Below, one piece after another: positions 52,964 through 61,772 of a DNA stretch of 64,000 nucleotides. The position numbers were made by a program, and so were the translations under genes. Source of the DNA: Flavobacterium fluvii (GTDB lineage: Bacteria > Bacteroidota > Bacteroidia > Flavobacteriales > Flavobacteriaceae); NCBI RefSeq assembly GCF_900129545.1, contig NZ_FQWB01000001.1, positions 310,001 through 374,000 on the forward strand. The letters are read 5' to 3'. The first letter of the stretch is position 1; every line of letters begins with the position of its first letter. The notes under the pieces were generated by a model. It saw nothing but the letters and a program-made list of their open reading frames with translations. It was not told where the DNA came from and ran no database searches.

Positions 52964-53962
52964 TTATTTTTTATCGTACGCCCATTTTAGATAGATAGAA
53001 CCCCATGTAAATCCGCCGCCAAAAGCTGCCAAAATGATGGTATCCCCTTTTTTAAATAGGTTTTCAAAATCATTAAGTACTAATGGCAAGGTTGCCGATG
53101 TAGTATTTCCGTATTTTTCTATGTTCATTAATACTTTTGAATCTTCCAAGTTCATTCGGCTTGCCGTGGCATCAATGATGCGTTTATTTGCCTGATGAGG
53201 CACTAGCCAATCTACGTCTGCATTGGTCAAATTATTTCTTTTCAGAATCATTTCACTTGCATCGGCCATATTGGTCACTGCATATTTGAAAACAGTTTTT
53301 CCGTCTTGCTTGATATTGTGCCTTCCTTCTTCAACGGTCTGAATACTTGCAGGATGCAAAGATCCACCAGCATCGATTTTAAGAAAATCACGACCAACGG
53401 CGTCACTTCTTAGATATTCGTCTTGCAGTCCCAATCCTTCGTAATTAGGTTCGAACAAGGCCGCCCCAGCTCCATCCCCAAAAATGATACAAGTAGTACG
53501 ATCGGTATAATCCACGATTGAGGACATTTTATCTGCCCCAATAAGCAATACTTTTTTGTATCTTCCTGATTGAATATAAGCCGCAGCAGTAGACATTCCA
53601 TATAAAAAACTAGAACATGCCGCCTGCAAATCATAGGCAAAGGCGTTTGTTGCACCAATTTCAGTTGCCACATATACTCCCGAAGCTGCCACCGGCATAT
53701 CTGGAGTTGCTGTTGCCATTATAACCATATCAATCTCCAAAGGATCAATATTGGCTTTAGCTATTAAATCTTGAGCTGCTTTTATAGCCAAAAATGAAGT
53801 CCCTTTAGTATCATCTTTCAGAATCCTTCTCTCTTTTATTCCCGTGCGAGAGGTTATCCACTCATCATTGGTATCCACTAATGTCTCGAGAATCTTGTTT
53901 GTAAGCACATAGTCTGGAACATAAGCTCCAACAGCTGTGATTGCGGCTGTAATATTATTCAT
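52964..53962 (-). CDS. fabH: 3-oxoacyl-ACP synthase III (KAS III)
   Basis: A 332-residue FabH: catalytic Cys116 in DLQAACSSFLYG, His in WLVPHQANKRIID and Asn in NIEKYGNTTSATLPL; N-terminal TSRTGIKERRIL. Condenses acetyl-CoA with malonyl-ACP to start fatty acids. First gene of a fabH-accB-accC unit; separated from rpmF by a hairpin. Confidence 0.97.
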   Translation of the reverse strand: MNNITAAITAVGAYVPDYVLTNKILETLVDTNDEWITSRTGIKERRILKDDTKGTSFLAIKAAQDLIAKANIDPLEIDMVIMATATPDMPVAASGVYVATEIGATNAFAYDLQAACSSFLYGMSTAAAYIQSGRYKKVLLIGADKMSSIVDYTDRTTCIIFGDGAGAALFEPNYEGLGLQDEYLRSDAVGRDFLKIDAGGSLHPASIQTVEEGRHNIKQDGKTVFKYAVTNMADASEMILKRNNLTNADVDWLVPHQANKRIIDATASRMNLEDSKVLMNIEKYGNTTSATLPLVLNDFENLFKKGDTIILAAFGGGFTWGSIYLKWAYDKK

Positions 53963-54084
53963 TATACTCTGTTATTTCTTACCAAATGCTGCCATTTGAA
54001 AAATTTCTAAAGGACTCGAAAATTACAAAAAAAATCCAATCCTTATCGTTTTAATCGCTCTTATTTAATGAAAATTATAAACAA

Positions 54085-54117
54085 CAAAAAAAACTCTCAC
54101 ATTGGTTGTGAGAGTTT
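54085..54117 (-). terminator. Terminator between rpmF and fabH
   Basis: Minus strand: AAACTCTCAC pairs with GTGAGAGTTT, followed by T7. fabH therefore needs its own promoter. Confidence 0.85.
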
Positions 54118-54139
54118 AAATATCATTTACATAAATGTA

Positions 54140-54334
54140 TTAAGCAACCGCTACAGATTTATCTATAACAACTTGTCCTCTGTAATACATTTTACCTTCG
54201 TGCCAGTAAGCTCTGTGGTATAAGTGTGCTTCACCAGTGATTGGGCAAGTAGCGATTTGTGCTACAGTAGCTTTATAATGTGTTCTTCTTTTATCTCTTC
54301 TTGTTTTCGAGATTTTTCTTTTAGGATGCGCCAT
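54140..54334 (-). CDS. rpmF: 50S ribosomal protein L32
   Basis: A 64-residue L32: [21 protein letters not shown], then [20 protein letters not shown]. Only one zinc-type Cys remains (CPITG), so it is a zinc-independent form. It follows yceD by 9 bases, the standard rpmF arrangement. Confidence 0.97.
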   Translation of the reverse strand: MAHPKRKISKTRRDKRRTHYKATVAQIATCPITGEAHLYHRAYWHEGKMYYRGQVVIDKSVAVA

Positions 54335-54343
54335 TTTACTATA

Positions 54344-54895
54344 TTATTTATCCGTTAATAGTTGCTTTAATTTGTCCCAACGCGGGTCAATATTTTCTTC
54401 TTTTTGATCTTTTTTATTCTCTTTTTTCAGTTCTTTTACTGTCAATTCTTTCAGTTTTGCCAAGGCTTCCGTATTCAAACTTCCATCTTTGACCCCTGGA
54501 TGAATTCGTCTTAGAGGAACCGAAAGCACAATCATTTCATATATATACTGTGCAATGTCTATTTGATATTCTCCATGTGGCAAAATAAGCAACTCTTCGT
54601 TGTCATTATTGAATGCCTCTCCAAAACGAACTATCAATTTCATTTTGCCTTTTATTGGCAAATCAAACTCTTCGTTTGTCATGTCACAAGGAACATTAAC
54701 CGTCCCTTTATGCTTGAAAGCCAACTCCAACATCGTACTTTTTTTCTCTAAAACTACATTTACTTTGATATTCGAATTGTTAAATTCATGATAATCAAAG
54801 ATTTCAAAGAACGCATTGCTTATTTGATATTCAAAATGATGTTTTCCTGGCTTTAATCCTATAAAAGGAATTAAAAATTCTTTTGTCTTGTTCAT
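54344..54895 (-). CDS. DUF177/YceD family protein
   Basis: A 183-residue DUF177 protein in its usual place upstream of rpmF. Sequence: VNVVLEKKSTMLELAFKHKG, VNVPCDMTNEEFDLPI (the C-D/E-x-x-F of the family) and a C-terminal DPRWDKLKQLLTDK. YceD proteins affect 23S rRNA levels and plant plastid ribosome assembly. Start at ATG 54895; a TTG further upstream overlaps the -7 box. Confidence 0.88.
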   Translation of the reverse strand: MNKTKEFLIPFIGLKPGKHHFEYQISNAFFEIFDYHEFNNSNIKVNVVLEKKSTMLELAFKHKGTVNVPCDMTNEEFDLPIKGKMKLIVRFGEAFNNDNEELLILPHGEYQIDIAQYIYEMIVLSVPLRRIHPGVKDGSLNTEALAKLKELTVKELKKENKKDQKEENIDPRWDKLKQLLTDK

Positions 54896-54928
54896 TTCAA
54901 CAACAATTTGCCCTAAACTTCGGGAGTG

Positions 54929-54936
54929 CAAAGATA
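54929..54936 (-). promoter_or_regulatory. -7 box (TATCTTTG) for yceD-rpmF
   Basis: Consensus match on the minus strand, 33 bases upstream of the yceD start; no clear -33 TTG. Confidence 0.5.
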
Positions 54937-54985
54937 TAAAATTATTGTAAACCTAATAATCTTATTTACCTTTTTTTGTTTATAT

Positions 54986-56029
54986 CTATTTTTCTTTTAT
55001 TTTTAGGGGTTTTTGGCTGATTTCCGCATATTGATTTCTTGAATTATAGACATCAATCGCAAGATAAACAGCTTCTTTGAACGAATTATAATCAGCCACA
55101 CCCTTCCCCGCTATATCATAAGCAGTACCATGATCAGGCGAAGTTCTTACTTTATTCAAACCTGCCGTATAATTCACTCCATTTCCAAACGACAATGTCT
55201 TGAAAGGAATCAACCCCTGATCATGATAAGTCGCAATAATAGCATCATATTTTTCATATTGATTGCTTCCAAAAAAGCCATCGGCTGCAAAAGGCCCAAA
55301 AACCAACGTTCCTTTTTCGAATATTTTTTTCAATGCCGGCTTCAATATTGCATCGTCTTCTTTGCCAATAACTCCACCATCTCCACAATGGGGATTCAAT
55401 CCCAGCACTGCTATTTTTGGTTTGTTGACACTAAAATCTTGTATCAACGTCTTTTTTATGGTTTCTATTTTCTTTACGATTAATTCTTCAGTAAGATGGG
55501 AAGCAACTTCATTTATAGCAATATGATCCGTCAACAACCCTACCCTCAAATTATCCTGAACCATCAACATCAGGGCATTTCCCTCCAACTCTTGGTCTAA
55601 ATAATCAGTATGTCCCGGAAATTTAAATTCTTCCGATTGAATGTTGTACTTGTTTATTGGAGCGGTTACCAACACATCTATAAGACCTTCCTTTAAAGCT
55701 TTGGTAGCGGCAACAAACGATTTTATGGCATATTTCCCGACTTTTTCGTCGTTTACGCCAAAATTGATTTCCACTCCTTCTTGCCAAACATTCAAAACGT
55801 TGATTTTACCCAAAACTATTTGATCCAGCCTGTCAATTCCGTGAAGCATCGAAGTGGACTCGAAACTTTTCTTTACAAAGGAAAGAATTTTTACATTGGC
55901 AAAAATAACCGGTGTACACAATTCCAACATTCTAGAATCTTCAAATGTTTTTAGAATGACTTCGCTTCCAATACCGTTTAAATCTCCTATTGAAATTCCG
56001 ACGATTATATTTTCTGCTTTTTTTATCAT
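54986..56029 (-). CDS. pdxA: 4-hydroxythreonine-4-phosphate dehydrogenase
   Basis: A 347-residue PdxA: GISIGDLNGIGSEVILKTF, KFPGHTDYLDQE (metal His), GLNPHCGDGGVIGKED, YHDQGLIPFKTLSFGNGVNYT (metal His, substrate). It acts in pyridoxal phosphate synthesis. Divergent from ribE; each gene has its own -7 box in the 58-base gap. Confidence 0.96.
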   Translation of the reverse strand: MIKKAENIIVGISIGDLNGIGSEVILKTFEDSRMLELCTPVIFANVKILSFVKKSFESTSMLHGIDRLDQIVLGKINVLNVWQEGVEINFGVNDEKVGKYAIKSFVAATKALKEGLIDVLVTAPINKYNIQSEEFKFPGHTDYLDQELEGNALMLMVQDNLRVGLLTDHIAINEVASHLTEELIVKKIETIKKTLIQDFSVNKPKIAVLGLNPHCGDGGVIGKEDDAILKPALKKIFEKGTLVFGPFAADGFFGSNQYEKYDAIIATYHDQGLIPFKTLSFGNGVNYTAGLNKVRTSPDHGTAYDIAGKGVADYNSFKEAVYLAIDVYNSRNQYAEISQKPLKIKEK

Positions 56030-56049
56030 GAGATCACGTTATTTATTGC

Positions 56050-56070
56050 TAATTTTGAAGTGCAAATTTA
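56050..56070. promoter_or_regulatory. Divergent -7 boxes for ribE (plus) and pdxA (minus)
   Basis: Plus strand TAATTTTG at 56050-56057 (30 bases before ribE); minus strand TAAATTTG at 56063-56070 (33 bases before pdxA). Neither has a good -33. Confidence 0.5.
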
Positions 56071-56087
56071 GTAAAATAAAATAAGAA

Positions 56088-56675
56088 ATGTTTACAGGAA
56101 TAATAGAAACCCTTGGCACAGTCCAAGAAATCAAAAAAGACAAAGACAATGTTCACATTACAATAGCCTCTTCCATTACAGACGAACTTCAAATAGACCA
56201 AAGTGTTGCACATAACGGTATTTGCATGACGGTGGTAGCCATAAACAAAAACCTTTATACAGTAACCGCCATTGGCGAAACAATCAAAAAAACAAATATT
56301 TCACATTGGCAAACCGGCGACAACATCAACCTTGAAAGAGCAATGAAATTAGGCGATCGACTGGACGGTCACATCGTTCAGGGACACGTTGACCAAATAG
56401 GAAATTGCATAGTTGCAAAAGAAACCAATGGAAGTTGGTATTATACTTTTGAATACGACGAATCTCTAGAAAACATAACCATCGAAAAAGGATCGATTAC
56501 CGTAAACGGAGTGAGTTTGACCGTTGTAGATTCAGGCAAAAATAATTTTAGCGTCGCCATTATCCCTTATACTTTTGAGCACACCAATTTTAATTCTTTC
56601 AAAGAAGGAACAAAAGTAAATCTTGAATTTGACGTGATTGGCAAATATGTTTCTAAACTGTATGCCAACAAATAG
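56088..56675 (+). CDS. ribE: Riboflavin synthase subunit alpha
   Basis: A 195-residue RibE made of two lumazine-binding repeats: MFTGIIETLGTVQEI and AMKLGDRLDGHIVQGHVDQIG, with SLTVVDSGKNNFSVAIIPYT in the second. It dismutates 6,7-dimethyl-8-ribityllumazine to riboflavin. No FMN riboswitch is seen in the short upstream gap. Confidence 0.97.
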   Translation: MFTGIIETLGTVQEIKKDKDNVHITIASSITDELQIDQSVAHNGICMTVVAINKNLYTVTAIGETIKKTNISHWQTGDNINLERAMKLGDRLDGHIVQGHVDQIGNCIVAKETNGSWYYTFEYDESLENITIEKGSITVNGVSLTVVDSGKNNFSVAIIPYTFEHTNFNSFKEGTKVNLEFDVIGKYVSKLYANK

Positions 56676-56697
56676 AAAACACAATTCACTTATAAAG

Positions 56698-56734
56698 CAA
56701 AGGCTCCAATTTTCAAATTGGAGCCTTTGCTTTT
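56698..56734 (+). terminator. Terminator after ribE
   Basis: AAAGGCTCCAATTT (56698-56711) and its complement AAATTGGAGCCTTT (56715-56728). The right arm and stop region lie inside the last codons of the convergent small protein gene. Confidence 0.9.
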
Positions 56735-56940
56735 AATTGAAACCTACAAATAATATATATTCCGAGCAGCATCCCCATTATCAACAAAACTAAAATATTG
56801 TCATCAATAGACAATCCTGGCGGCGGCGGCGGTTTTTTTGCTGTTGGCGGCGGCGGGCCTCCTCCTGGAGCAGCAAAAGCACTCACCACACCAAGAAGGG
56901 CGACAATTAAAATAAAAAACCTGCACACAATAGTTTTCAT
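56713..56940 (-). CDS. Small Pro-rich secreted/membrane protein (75 aa)
   Basis: A 75-residue protein: signal peptide (MKTIVCRFFILIVALLGVVS AFA-type), Gly/Pro-rich middle (APGGGPPPPTAKKPPPPPG) and a C-terminal TM (DNILVLLIMGMLLGIYIICRF). A common flavobacterial pattern of unknown function. Its last codons (KAKAPI) are the ribE terminator stem. Confidence 0.7.
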   Translation of the reverse strand: MKTIVCRFFILIVALLGVVSAFAAPGGGPPPPTAKKPPPPPGLSIDDNILVLLIMGMLLGIYIICRFQLKAKAPI

Positions 56941-57103
56941 AATTATTGAAGAAATAACAAAATAACGAGTTTTTGTTCAATTACAAACCACAAACCCCAT
57001 TAATAACGTAACAAAGTTATTTATATTTTTGTGCGAAACAATTTTTTCATCGACTAAAATACATTTTCTATCGATAAAATGCAATAGCTAATTGTGTATA
57101 TAA

Positions 57104-57142
57104 AAAAAACCCCACAAAATCAATGAATTTGAAGGGTTTTAT
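57104..57142 (-). terminator. Probable terminator of tRNA-Met
   Basis: Minus strand AAAACCC...GGGGTTTT with a further inner CAAAT/ATTTTG pairing and a T run. Confidence 0.6.
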
Positions 57143-57144
57143 TG

Positions 57145-57218
57145 TGGTCCCACTTGGAATCGAACCAAGCACCTACTGATTATGAGTCAGTTGCTCTAAC
57201 CGAATGAGCTATAGGACC
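57145..57218 (-). tRNA. tRNA with CAT anticodon (Met or Ile2)
   Basis: 74-nt cloverleaf on the minus strand: acceptor GGTCCTA/TGGGACC, D-stem GCTC/GAGC, anticodon stem ACTGA/TCAGT with loop CTCATAA, T-arm CTTGG-TTCGATT-CCAAG, discriminator A; CCA not encoded. Anticodon CAT could be elongator Met or lysidine-modified Ile2; not initiator, because the first acceptor pair is G-C. Confidence 0.93.
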
Positions 57219-57352
57219 TTTAAGCGGATGCGAAATTACTACTATTTTGCATTTGTTCCAAATATTTTTGGAATAGATTTCTACATAAACCCTTTAATAA
57301 ACCAATTAAAACAGAACTTGCTGATTATTAGAATCATTACACAAAATCATTA

Positions 57353-57754
57353 TTATTCTATTTCCTGACATAATTCTATCAAAACGCCATTGGTGTTTTT
57401 CGGATGCAAAAAAGCGACCCACTTATTGTCGGCTCCCTTTTTTGGAATTTCGTTTAAAACCACAAAACCCTCCATTTTTAAACGGGAAATTTCTGCCACT
57501 ATATCTTCTACTTCAAAAGCAACATGATGAATTCCTTCCCCTTTCTTGGCGATAAATTTAGCAATGGAACTTTCATCATTGGTAGCTTCAAGAAGTTCAA
57601 TTTTGTTTGGGCCACTCTTAAAAAAAACAGTTTTAACACCTTCACTGACTACCTCTTCTTCTTTATAAGCCGGAATGCCCAATAGTTTTTCGTAGGTAAT
57701 TGAAGCTTCCGCCAAACTATTGACTGCAATTCCTATGTGTTCTATTTTTTTCAT
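57353..57754 (-). CDS. mce: Methylmalonyl-CoA epimerase
   Basis: A 133-residue vicinal oxygen chelate protein: MKKIEHIGIAVNSLAEASI, GEGIHHVAFEVEDI and LIELCQE. Interconverts (R)- and (S)-methylmalonyl-CoA in propionate metabolism. Metal ligands His, His and Glu are visible (HIGIAV, HHVAFEV, ELCQE). Start at ATG 57754; the mutase is not in the window. Confidence 0.93.
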   Translation of the reverse strand: MKKIEHIGIAVNSLAEASITYEKLLGIPAYKEEEVVSEGVKTVFFKSGPNKIELLEATNDESSIAKFIAKKGEGIHHVAFEVEDIVAEISRLKMEGFVVLNEIPKKGADNKWVAFLHPKNTNGVLIELCQEIE

Positions 57755-57891
57755 TGTATAACTATTTTGTCGCAAAACAAGACCCAAATTATATGTAAAT
57801 ATAGCTAAAATTAAGGACTCAAAACCACTATTGTCATAGCTTTAAACAAGATATATGTTTTCAAAATAGTTAAACTTTGTCGTTTAGAGTC

Positions 57892-57920
57892 TTTGCAGCT
57901 CTAAAAAAATCGTATTTTTG
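57892..57920 (+). promoter_or_regulatory. Promoter of rbfA (TTTG-N17-TATTTTTG)
   Basis: TTTG at 57892-57895 and TATTTTTG at 57913-57920, spacer 17. The ATG begins 4 bases after the box. Confidence 0.6.
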
Positions 57921-57924
57921 CACA

Positions 57925-58317
57925 ATGGAAACAAATAGACAGAAAAAAATAGGTGGTGTAATCCAAAAAGATTTGGTCGACATTCTACAAGGTGAAGTGA
58001 GAAAAAATGGAGTTAGCAATTTGATAATTTCAGTATCCAAGGTTAGCGTGACTACAGATTTATCTGTGGCGACGATTCATTTGAGTATTTTTCCCCAGGA
58101 AAAAGCCCAAGAAACATTAATAGGAATAAAAGCCAATTCTAAATTAATCAAACACGATTTATCGCAAAGAGTTCGTTTGCAATTGCGAAAAGTTCCCAAT
58201 TTGGTATTCTTTATAGACGACTCATTGGACTATATTGAAAAAATTGACAATGCTTTGTCCAACAAAGAAAACCCAATTGAAAACCGTGATCTTTTAGACA
58301 AACGTAGATTTCAATAA
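57925..58317 (+). CDS. rbfA: Ribosome-binding factor A
   Basis: A 130-residue RbfA: KKIGGVIQKDLVDILQGEVR, VSVTTDLSVATIHLSIFP, RVRLQLRKVPNLVFFIDDSLDY. A KH-fold 30S maturation factor that matures the 16S rRNA 5' end. Start at ATG 57925: the promoter box ends at 57920, so the mRNA is essentially leaderless. Three bases before the LolE-type permease. Confidence 0.96.
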   Translation: METNRQKKIGGVIQKDLVDILQGEVRKNGVSNLIISVSKVSVTTDLSVATIHLSIFPQEKAQETLIGIKANSKLIKHDLSQRVRLQLRKVPNLVFFIDDSLDYIEKIDNALSNKENPIENRDLLDKRRFQ

Positions 58318-58320
58318 AAT

Positions 58321-59520
58321 TTGAATTTCCCCCTTTACATAGCCAAACGATATATTTTTAGCAACAGTAAAAACAATGCCATAAATATAATCAATCGCAT
58401 TGCCAGCATGGGAATCATCGTTGGCGCAATGGCTTTGTTCGTGGTTTTGTCCGTTTTTAGCGGATTGAAAGTTTTCACTCTTTCCTTTTCCAACAACATC
58501 GATCCTGATTTAAAAATCAGCAGCACTTTAGGAAAATCCTTTTTTGTTTCCCCTTCACAAGAACACCAAATCAATCAAATTGAAGGCGTTGCTTGCTACA
58601 GCAAAATATTGGAAGAGCGTGTTTTATTTACTTTTGACGGCAAACAAGAAGTTACTTATCTGAAAGGTATCGACCCAAATTTCAACAAAGTAAACGCGAT
58701 TAAAAACACCATTTTCAATGGAGATTGGTTAAAAAAAGACACTTATCAAGTGGTTGTAGGTTATGGAATAGCACAGAAATTCTCAATGGGATTACTGGAT
58801 TACAATCATTATTTGGAAGTTTTGGCTCCTAGACCAGGAAAAGGCAACATCGAAAATCCCAAAGAAGCTTTTAACAAAATGGTCATCATTCCAGTGGGGA
58901 TTTATGCCATCAGCGAAGACTTGGATTCCAAATATGTTTTTGCCGATTTAGGTTTGGCCCAGGAATTATTGGAATACAAAACCAACCAAATTTCTGGAAT
59001 TGAAGTCAAAATGAAAAAGGATGCCGATGAAAACGACATCATCAGCAAGCTTCAAACTATTTTCAACAATAAAATAAAGGTAAAAAACAGGGCACAACTC
59101 AACGAATCCCTGTATAAAATGTTGAATACCGAAAATCTTGCGGTTTATCTGATATTTACGTTGGTGATTATTATTGCTCTTTTCAACTTGATTGGCGCAC
59201 TGATTATGATGATTTTGGACAAAAAAGGAAACCTGAAAACATTGTTGAATTTAGGAACAGAAATTAACGATTTACGCAAAATATTCCTGCTGCAAGGCAC
59301 ATTATTGAGTGTTTTTGGAGGAATTATTGGTTTGCTTTTAGGAATTGCCCTCGTTCTATTACAACAACATTATGAGCTGGTAATGATTACGCCTACTTTG
59401 GCCTATCCAATAGTTTTTACAATAGAAAATGTGTTGATTGTTTTGGCAACTATTGTCTCGCTTGGTTTTATCGCTTCACTGATTGCTAGTAGTCGAGTGA
59501 GTAAGAAATTGTTGGATTAA
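58321..59520 (+). CDS. LolC/E-type ABC transporter permease
   Basis: A 399-residue permease with an N-terminal TM, a large periplasmic MacB_PCD region (about 50-260) and three C-terminal TM segments (FtsX domain, about 265-398: LAVYLIFTLVIIIALFNLIGALIMM). MNFPLYIAKRYIFSNS starts with TTG 58321, 3 bases after rbfA; conserved start position supports it. Homologues work in lipoprotein sorting (LolCDE). No ATPase is adjacent. Confidence 0.88.
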   Translation: MNFPLYIAKRYIFSNSKNNAINIINRIASMGIIVGAMALFVVLSVFSGLKVFTLSFSNNIDPDLKISSTLGKSFFVSPSQEHQINQIEGVACYSKILEERVLFTFDGKQEVTYLKGIDPNFNKVNAIKNTIFNGDWLKKDTYQVVVGYGIAQKFSMGLLDYNHYLEVLAPRPGKGNIENPKEAFNKMVIIPVGIYAISEDLDSKYVFADLGLAQELLEYKTNQISGIEVKMKKDADENDIISKLQTIFNNKIKVKNRAQLNESLYKMLNTENLAVYLIFTLVIIIALFNLIGALIMMILDKKGNLKTLLNLGTEINDLRKIFLLQGTLLSVFGGIIGLLLGIALVLLQQHYELVMITPTLAYPIVFTIENVLIVLATIVSLGFIASLIASSRVSKKLLD

Positions 59521-59747
59521 ATATTTTTTATTCTGCCGATAAAAAATCAGCGTCGGGCTTTTCGTTACAATCTTGTCATTCCGAACTTGCGCAACCTTCT
59601 AACAACAAGAATTCGCACTTCAATTCTTTACTGTAAAAAACCTTGCCAATCAAAATTTGAATTACATCCCTTTTGAATTATAATTTTTTATTCTAAATAA
59701 AATCAGTATTTTTATTGCAAATTTACTTACTTTTTAAACTTCATTTA

Positions 59748-60599
59748 ATGAAACCCCAAAGAACCATTTTAGCTACAAAAAATTCCAATTCCTTCATTTT
59801 ATCTTCAATTCTACTACTTATTGCAAGCAATTGCTTTTCGCAATGGAAAACTTCGGAAGCAAACAATATTAAAAATGACATTATAATTTCATACGAAGTT
59901 ATTTATGACAAAGAATTGTCTTTAGAAGAAAAAAAATCATCTGAATACTTAAGTGAAATCACAATCGCTTTTAATAAAGATAATATGGTTGAACGTAGAT
60001 TTGGAAACAAACTTACAACAACAAACAATTTTTTACTTTTAAATTATAATACTTTAAAAACCTATGGCTGTTCAGTGTCACAAAGCACCAAAAGAGCAAT
60101 ACAAAGTGACTTTAAAGACCCGACAGTTTCTGTTGAATCCATTCAGAATAGTGATCCAAAAACATTGTTTGAACTTCCTTGTGAAAAAGGATTAGTCATG
60201 ATACACAACACTCCCAAAGAAGTTCTCTATACCAAAAAAATAGGCTTGAAATATTGTAAGCAATATAAAGTGGATGGATTTCTTATGGAATACCCTGGAT
60301 ACAGCAAAACTTTAGGATATTATACCGTAAAAGCAAAAAAAATAGTTTACGATGACTTACCAGATTCATTTTATTCCTTGGCTGGTTATACCATACAAAC
60401 ACTAGCCGAATACAAAAAAAACAAGCAGTTGGTAAGCAATACGAGAATTAAAAGCCACACAAAATTTATAGAAAAAACAAATACCAATGAAGAAATTAGT
60501 AGAAGAAATAGAAATACCATGGAAGATATGCTAGAAAACATGACAAGAATAAAGCCTTCCGAATTAGACAAAGAGCTACTCTATAATCCAAATCGATAA
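59748..60599 (+). CDS. Hypothetical secreted protein
   Basis: A 283-residue protein with a hydrophobic signal region (FILSSILLLIASNCFSQW), a probable cut after NCFSQ. The body has alternating strands: KNDIIISYEVIYDKELSLEE, SEITIAFNKDNMVERRF, KTLGYYTVKAKKIVYDDLP. It slightly resembles the GLPGLI family of Bacteroidota, but the GLPGLI core is absent, so I leave it unnamed. Start at ATG 59748. Single gene. Confidence 0.6.
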   Translation: MKPQRTILATKNSNSFILSSILLLIASNCFSQWKTSEANNIKNDIIISYEVIYDKELSLEEKKSSEYLSEITIAFNKDNMVERRFGNKLTTTNNFLLLNYNTLKTYGCSVSQSTKRAIQSDFKDPTVSVESIQNSDPKTLFELPCEKGLVMIHNTPKEVLYTKKIGLKYCKQYKVDGFLMEYPGYSKTLGYYTVKAKKIVYDDLPDSFYSLAGYTIQTLAEYKKNKQLVSNTRIKSHTKFIEKTNTNEEISRRNRNTMEDMLENMTRIKPSELDKELLYNPNR

Positions 60600-60656
60600 T
60601 TAAGCAGTTCTAAACAGAATTGCCAGTCAAAAACTTGAAATATTTAGCTAAAGAAT

Positions 60657-61649
60657 CTACACCACCTCATATCCTGAATAAGCCTCTTCGATTTCATTCA
60701 AAACGGCAAATAATTCTTCGGGATGGTCCAGGGTTACCAGTTTTTGTTTAAAGGTCTTAAAAGAATGAATTCCTTTAAAATAATTGGTGTAATGTGGACG
60801 GGTTTCAACAATTCCTAGTCTTTGTCCTTTCCATTCCATTGCCCAGGTTAAGTGATTTCGAACTGCTTCTACTCTATTGGCAACGGTTGGTTTTGCTAAA
60901 TGCTCTCCTGTTTTGAAGTAATGTTTGATTTCATCGAAAATCCACGGATAACCAATAGCGGCACGACCAATCATAATTCCGTCGATACCGTATTCGTTTT
61001 TATAATGCAATGCTTTTTCGGGTGAATCAATATCCCCATTTCCGAAAATTGGCATCGTGATTCTCGGGTTGTTTTTCACTCTTGCTATATGCGACCAATC
61101 GGAATGACCTTTATACATTTGGGCACGAGTTCGGGCGTGAATGCTCAAAGCGGCAACGCCAATATCCTGCAAACGTTCGGCAACCTCATCAATATTGATG
61201 GAATTATCATCCCAACCCAAACGGGTTTTTACTGTAACCGGCAAATGCGTACTATCAATAACGGCTTGCGTTAAGCGAATCATCAAATCGACATCTTTCA
61301 AAACTCCTGCGCCTGCGCCTTTGCAAACGACTTTCTTTACGGGACAGCCAAAATTAATATCTATCAAATCCGGATTTACCGTAGAAACAATTTTAGACGA
61401 TAACGCCATTGCTTCTTCGTCTCCTCCAAATATCTGTATTCCAACGGGTCTTTCGTAATCGAAAATATCCAATTTCATTCGGCTTTTAATGGCATCACGA
61501 ATTAATCCCTCGGAGGAAATAAATTCGGAATACATCAAATCAGCTCCGTGTTGCTTGCACAATCTGCGAAATGGCGGATCGCTCACATCTTCCATAGGTG
61601 CGAGAAGTAACGGAAAATCAGGAAGTTCTATGTTGCCAATCTTTATCAA
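60657..61649 (-). CDS. dusB: tRNA-dihydrouridine synthase DusB
   Basis: A 330-residue flavoprotein TIM barrel: FPLLLAPMEDVSDPPFRRLC, MYSEFISSEGL, DINFGCPVKKVVCKGAGAGVL and GRAAIGYPWIFDEI. It reduces U17 in tRNA with FMN and NADPH. Start is TTG 61649 (MIKIGNIELPDF), which fits the conserved N-terminus. Divergent from lepA. Confidence 0.94.
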   Translation of the reverse strand: MIKIGNIELPDFPLLLAPMEDVSDPPFRRLCKQHGADLMYSEFISSEGLIRDAIKSRMKLDIFDYERPVGIQIFGGDEEAMALSSKIVSTVNPDLIDINFGCPVKKVVCKGAGAGVLKDVDLMIRLTQAVIDSTHLPVTVKTRLGWDDNSINIDEVAERLQDIGVAALSIHARTRAQMYKGHSDWSHIARVKNNPRITMPIFGNGDIDSPEKALHYKNEYGIDGIMIGRAAIGYPWIFDEIKHYFKTGEHLAKPTVANRVEAVRNHLTWAMEWKGQRLGIVETRPHYTNYFKGIHSFKTFKQKLVTLDHPEELFAVLNEIEEAYSGYEVV

Positions 61650-61733
61650 GGGTAATTTTTTTGCAAAGATAGAATTTTTAGATGAAAAGATGTTAACACA
61701 ACCTTAAAGCAAGTAGTTTATGGTTGAAGGACT

Positions 61734-61762
61734 TTGAAACTGTTGAATTTAAACTATATTTG
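61734..61762 (+). promoter_or_regulatory. Promoter of lepA leader (TTG-N18-TATATTTG)
   Basis: TTG 61734-61736 and TATATTTG 61755-61762. Predicted transcription start is near 61768, directly before the structured element at 61773. Confidence 0.7.
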
Positions 61763-61772
61763 CAGATTAATT

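Noticed and set aside
56041..56087. FMN riboswitch upstream of ribE
   Set aside because: Gap is only 58 bases and lacks any FMN aptamer signature; it contains promoters only.
57145..57218. Initiator tRNA-Met
   Set aside because: The first acceptor pair is G-C and the anticodon stem lacks the three G-C pairs of initiators.
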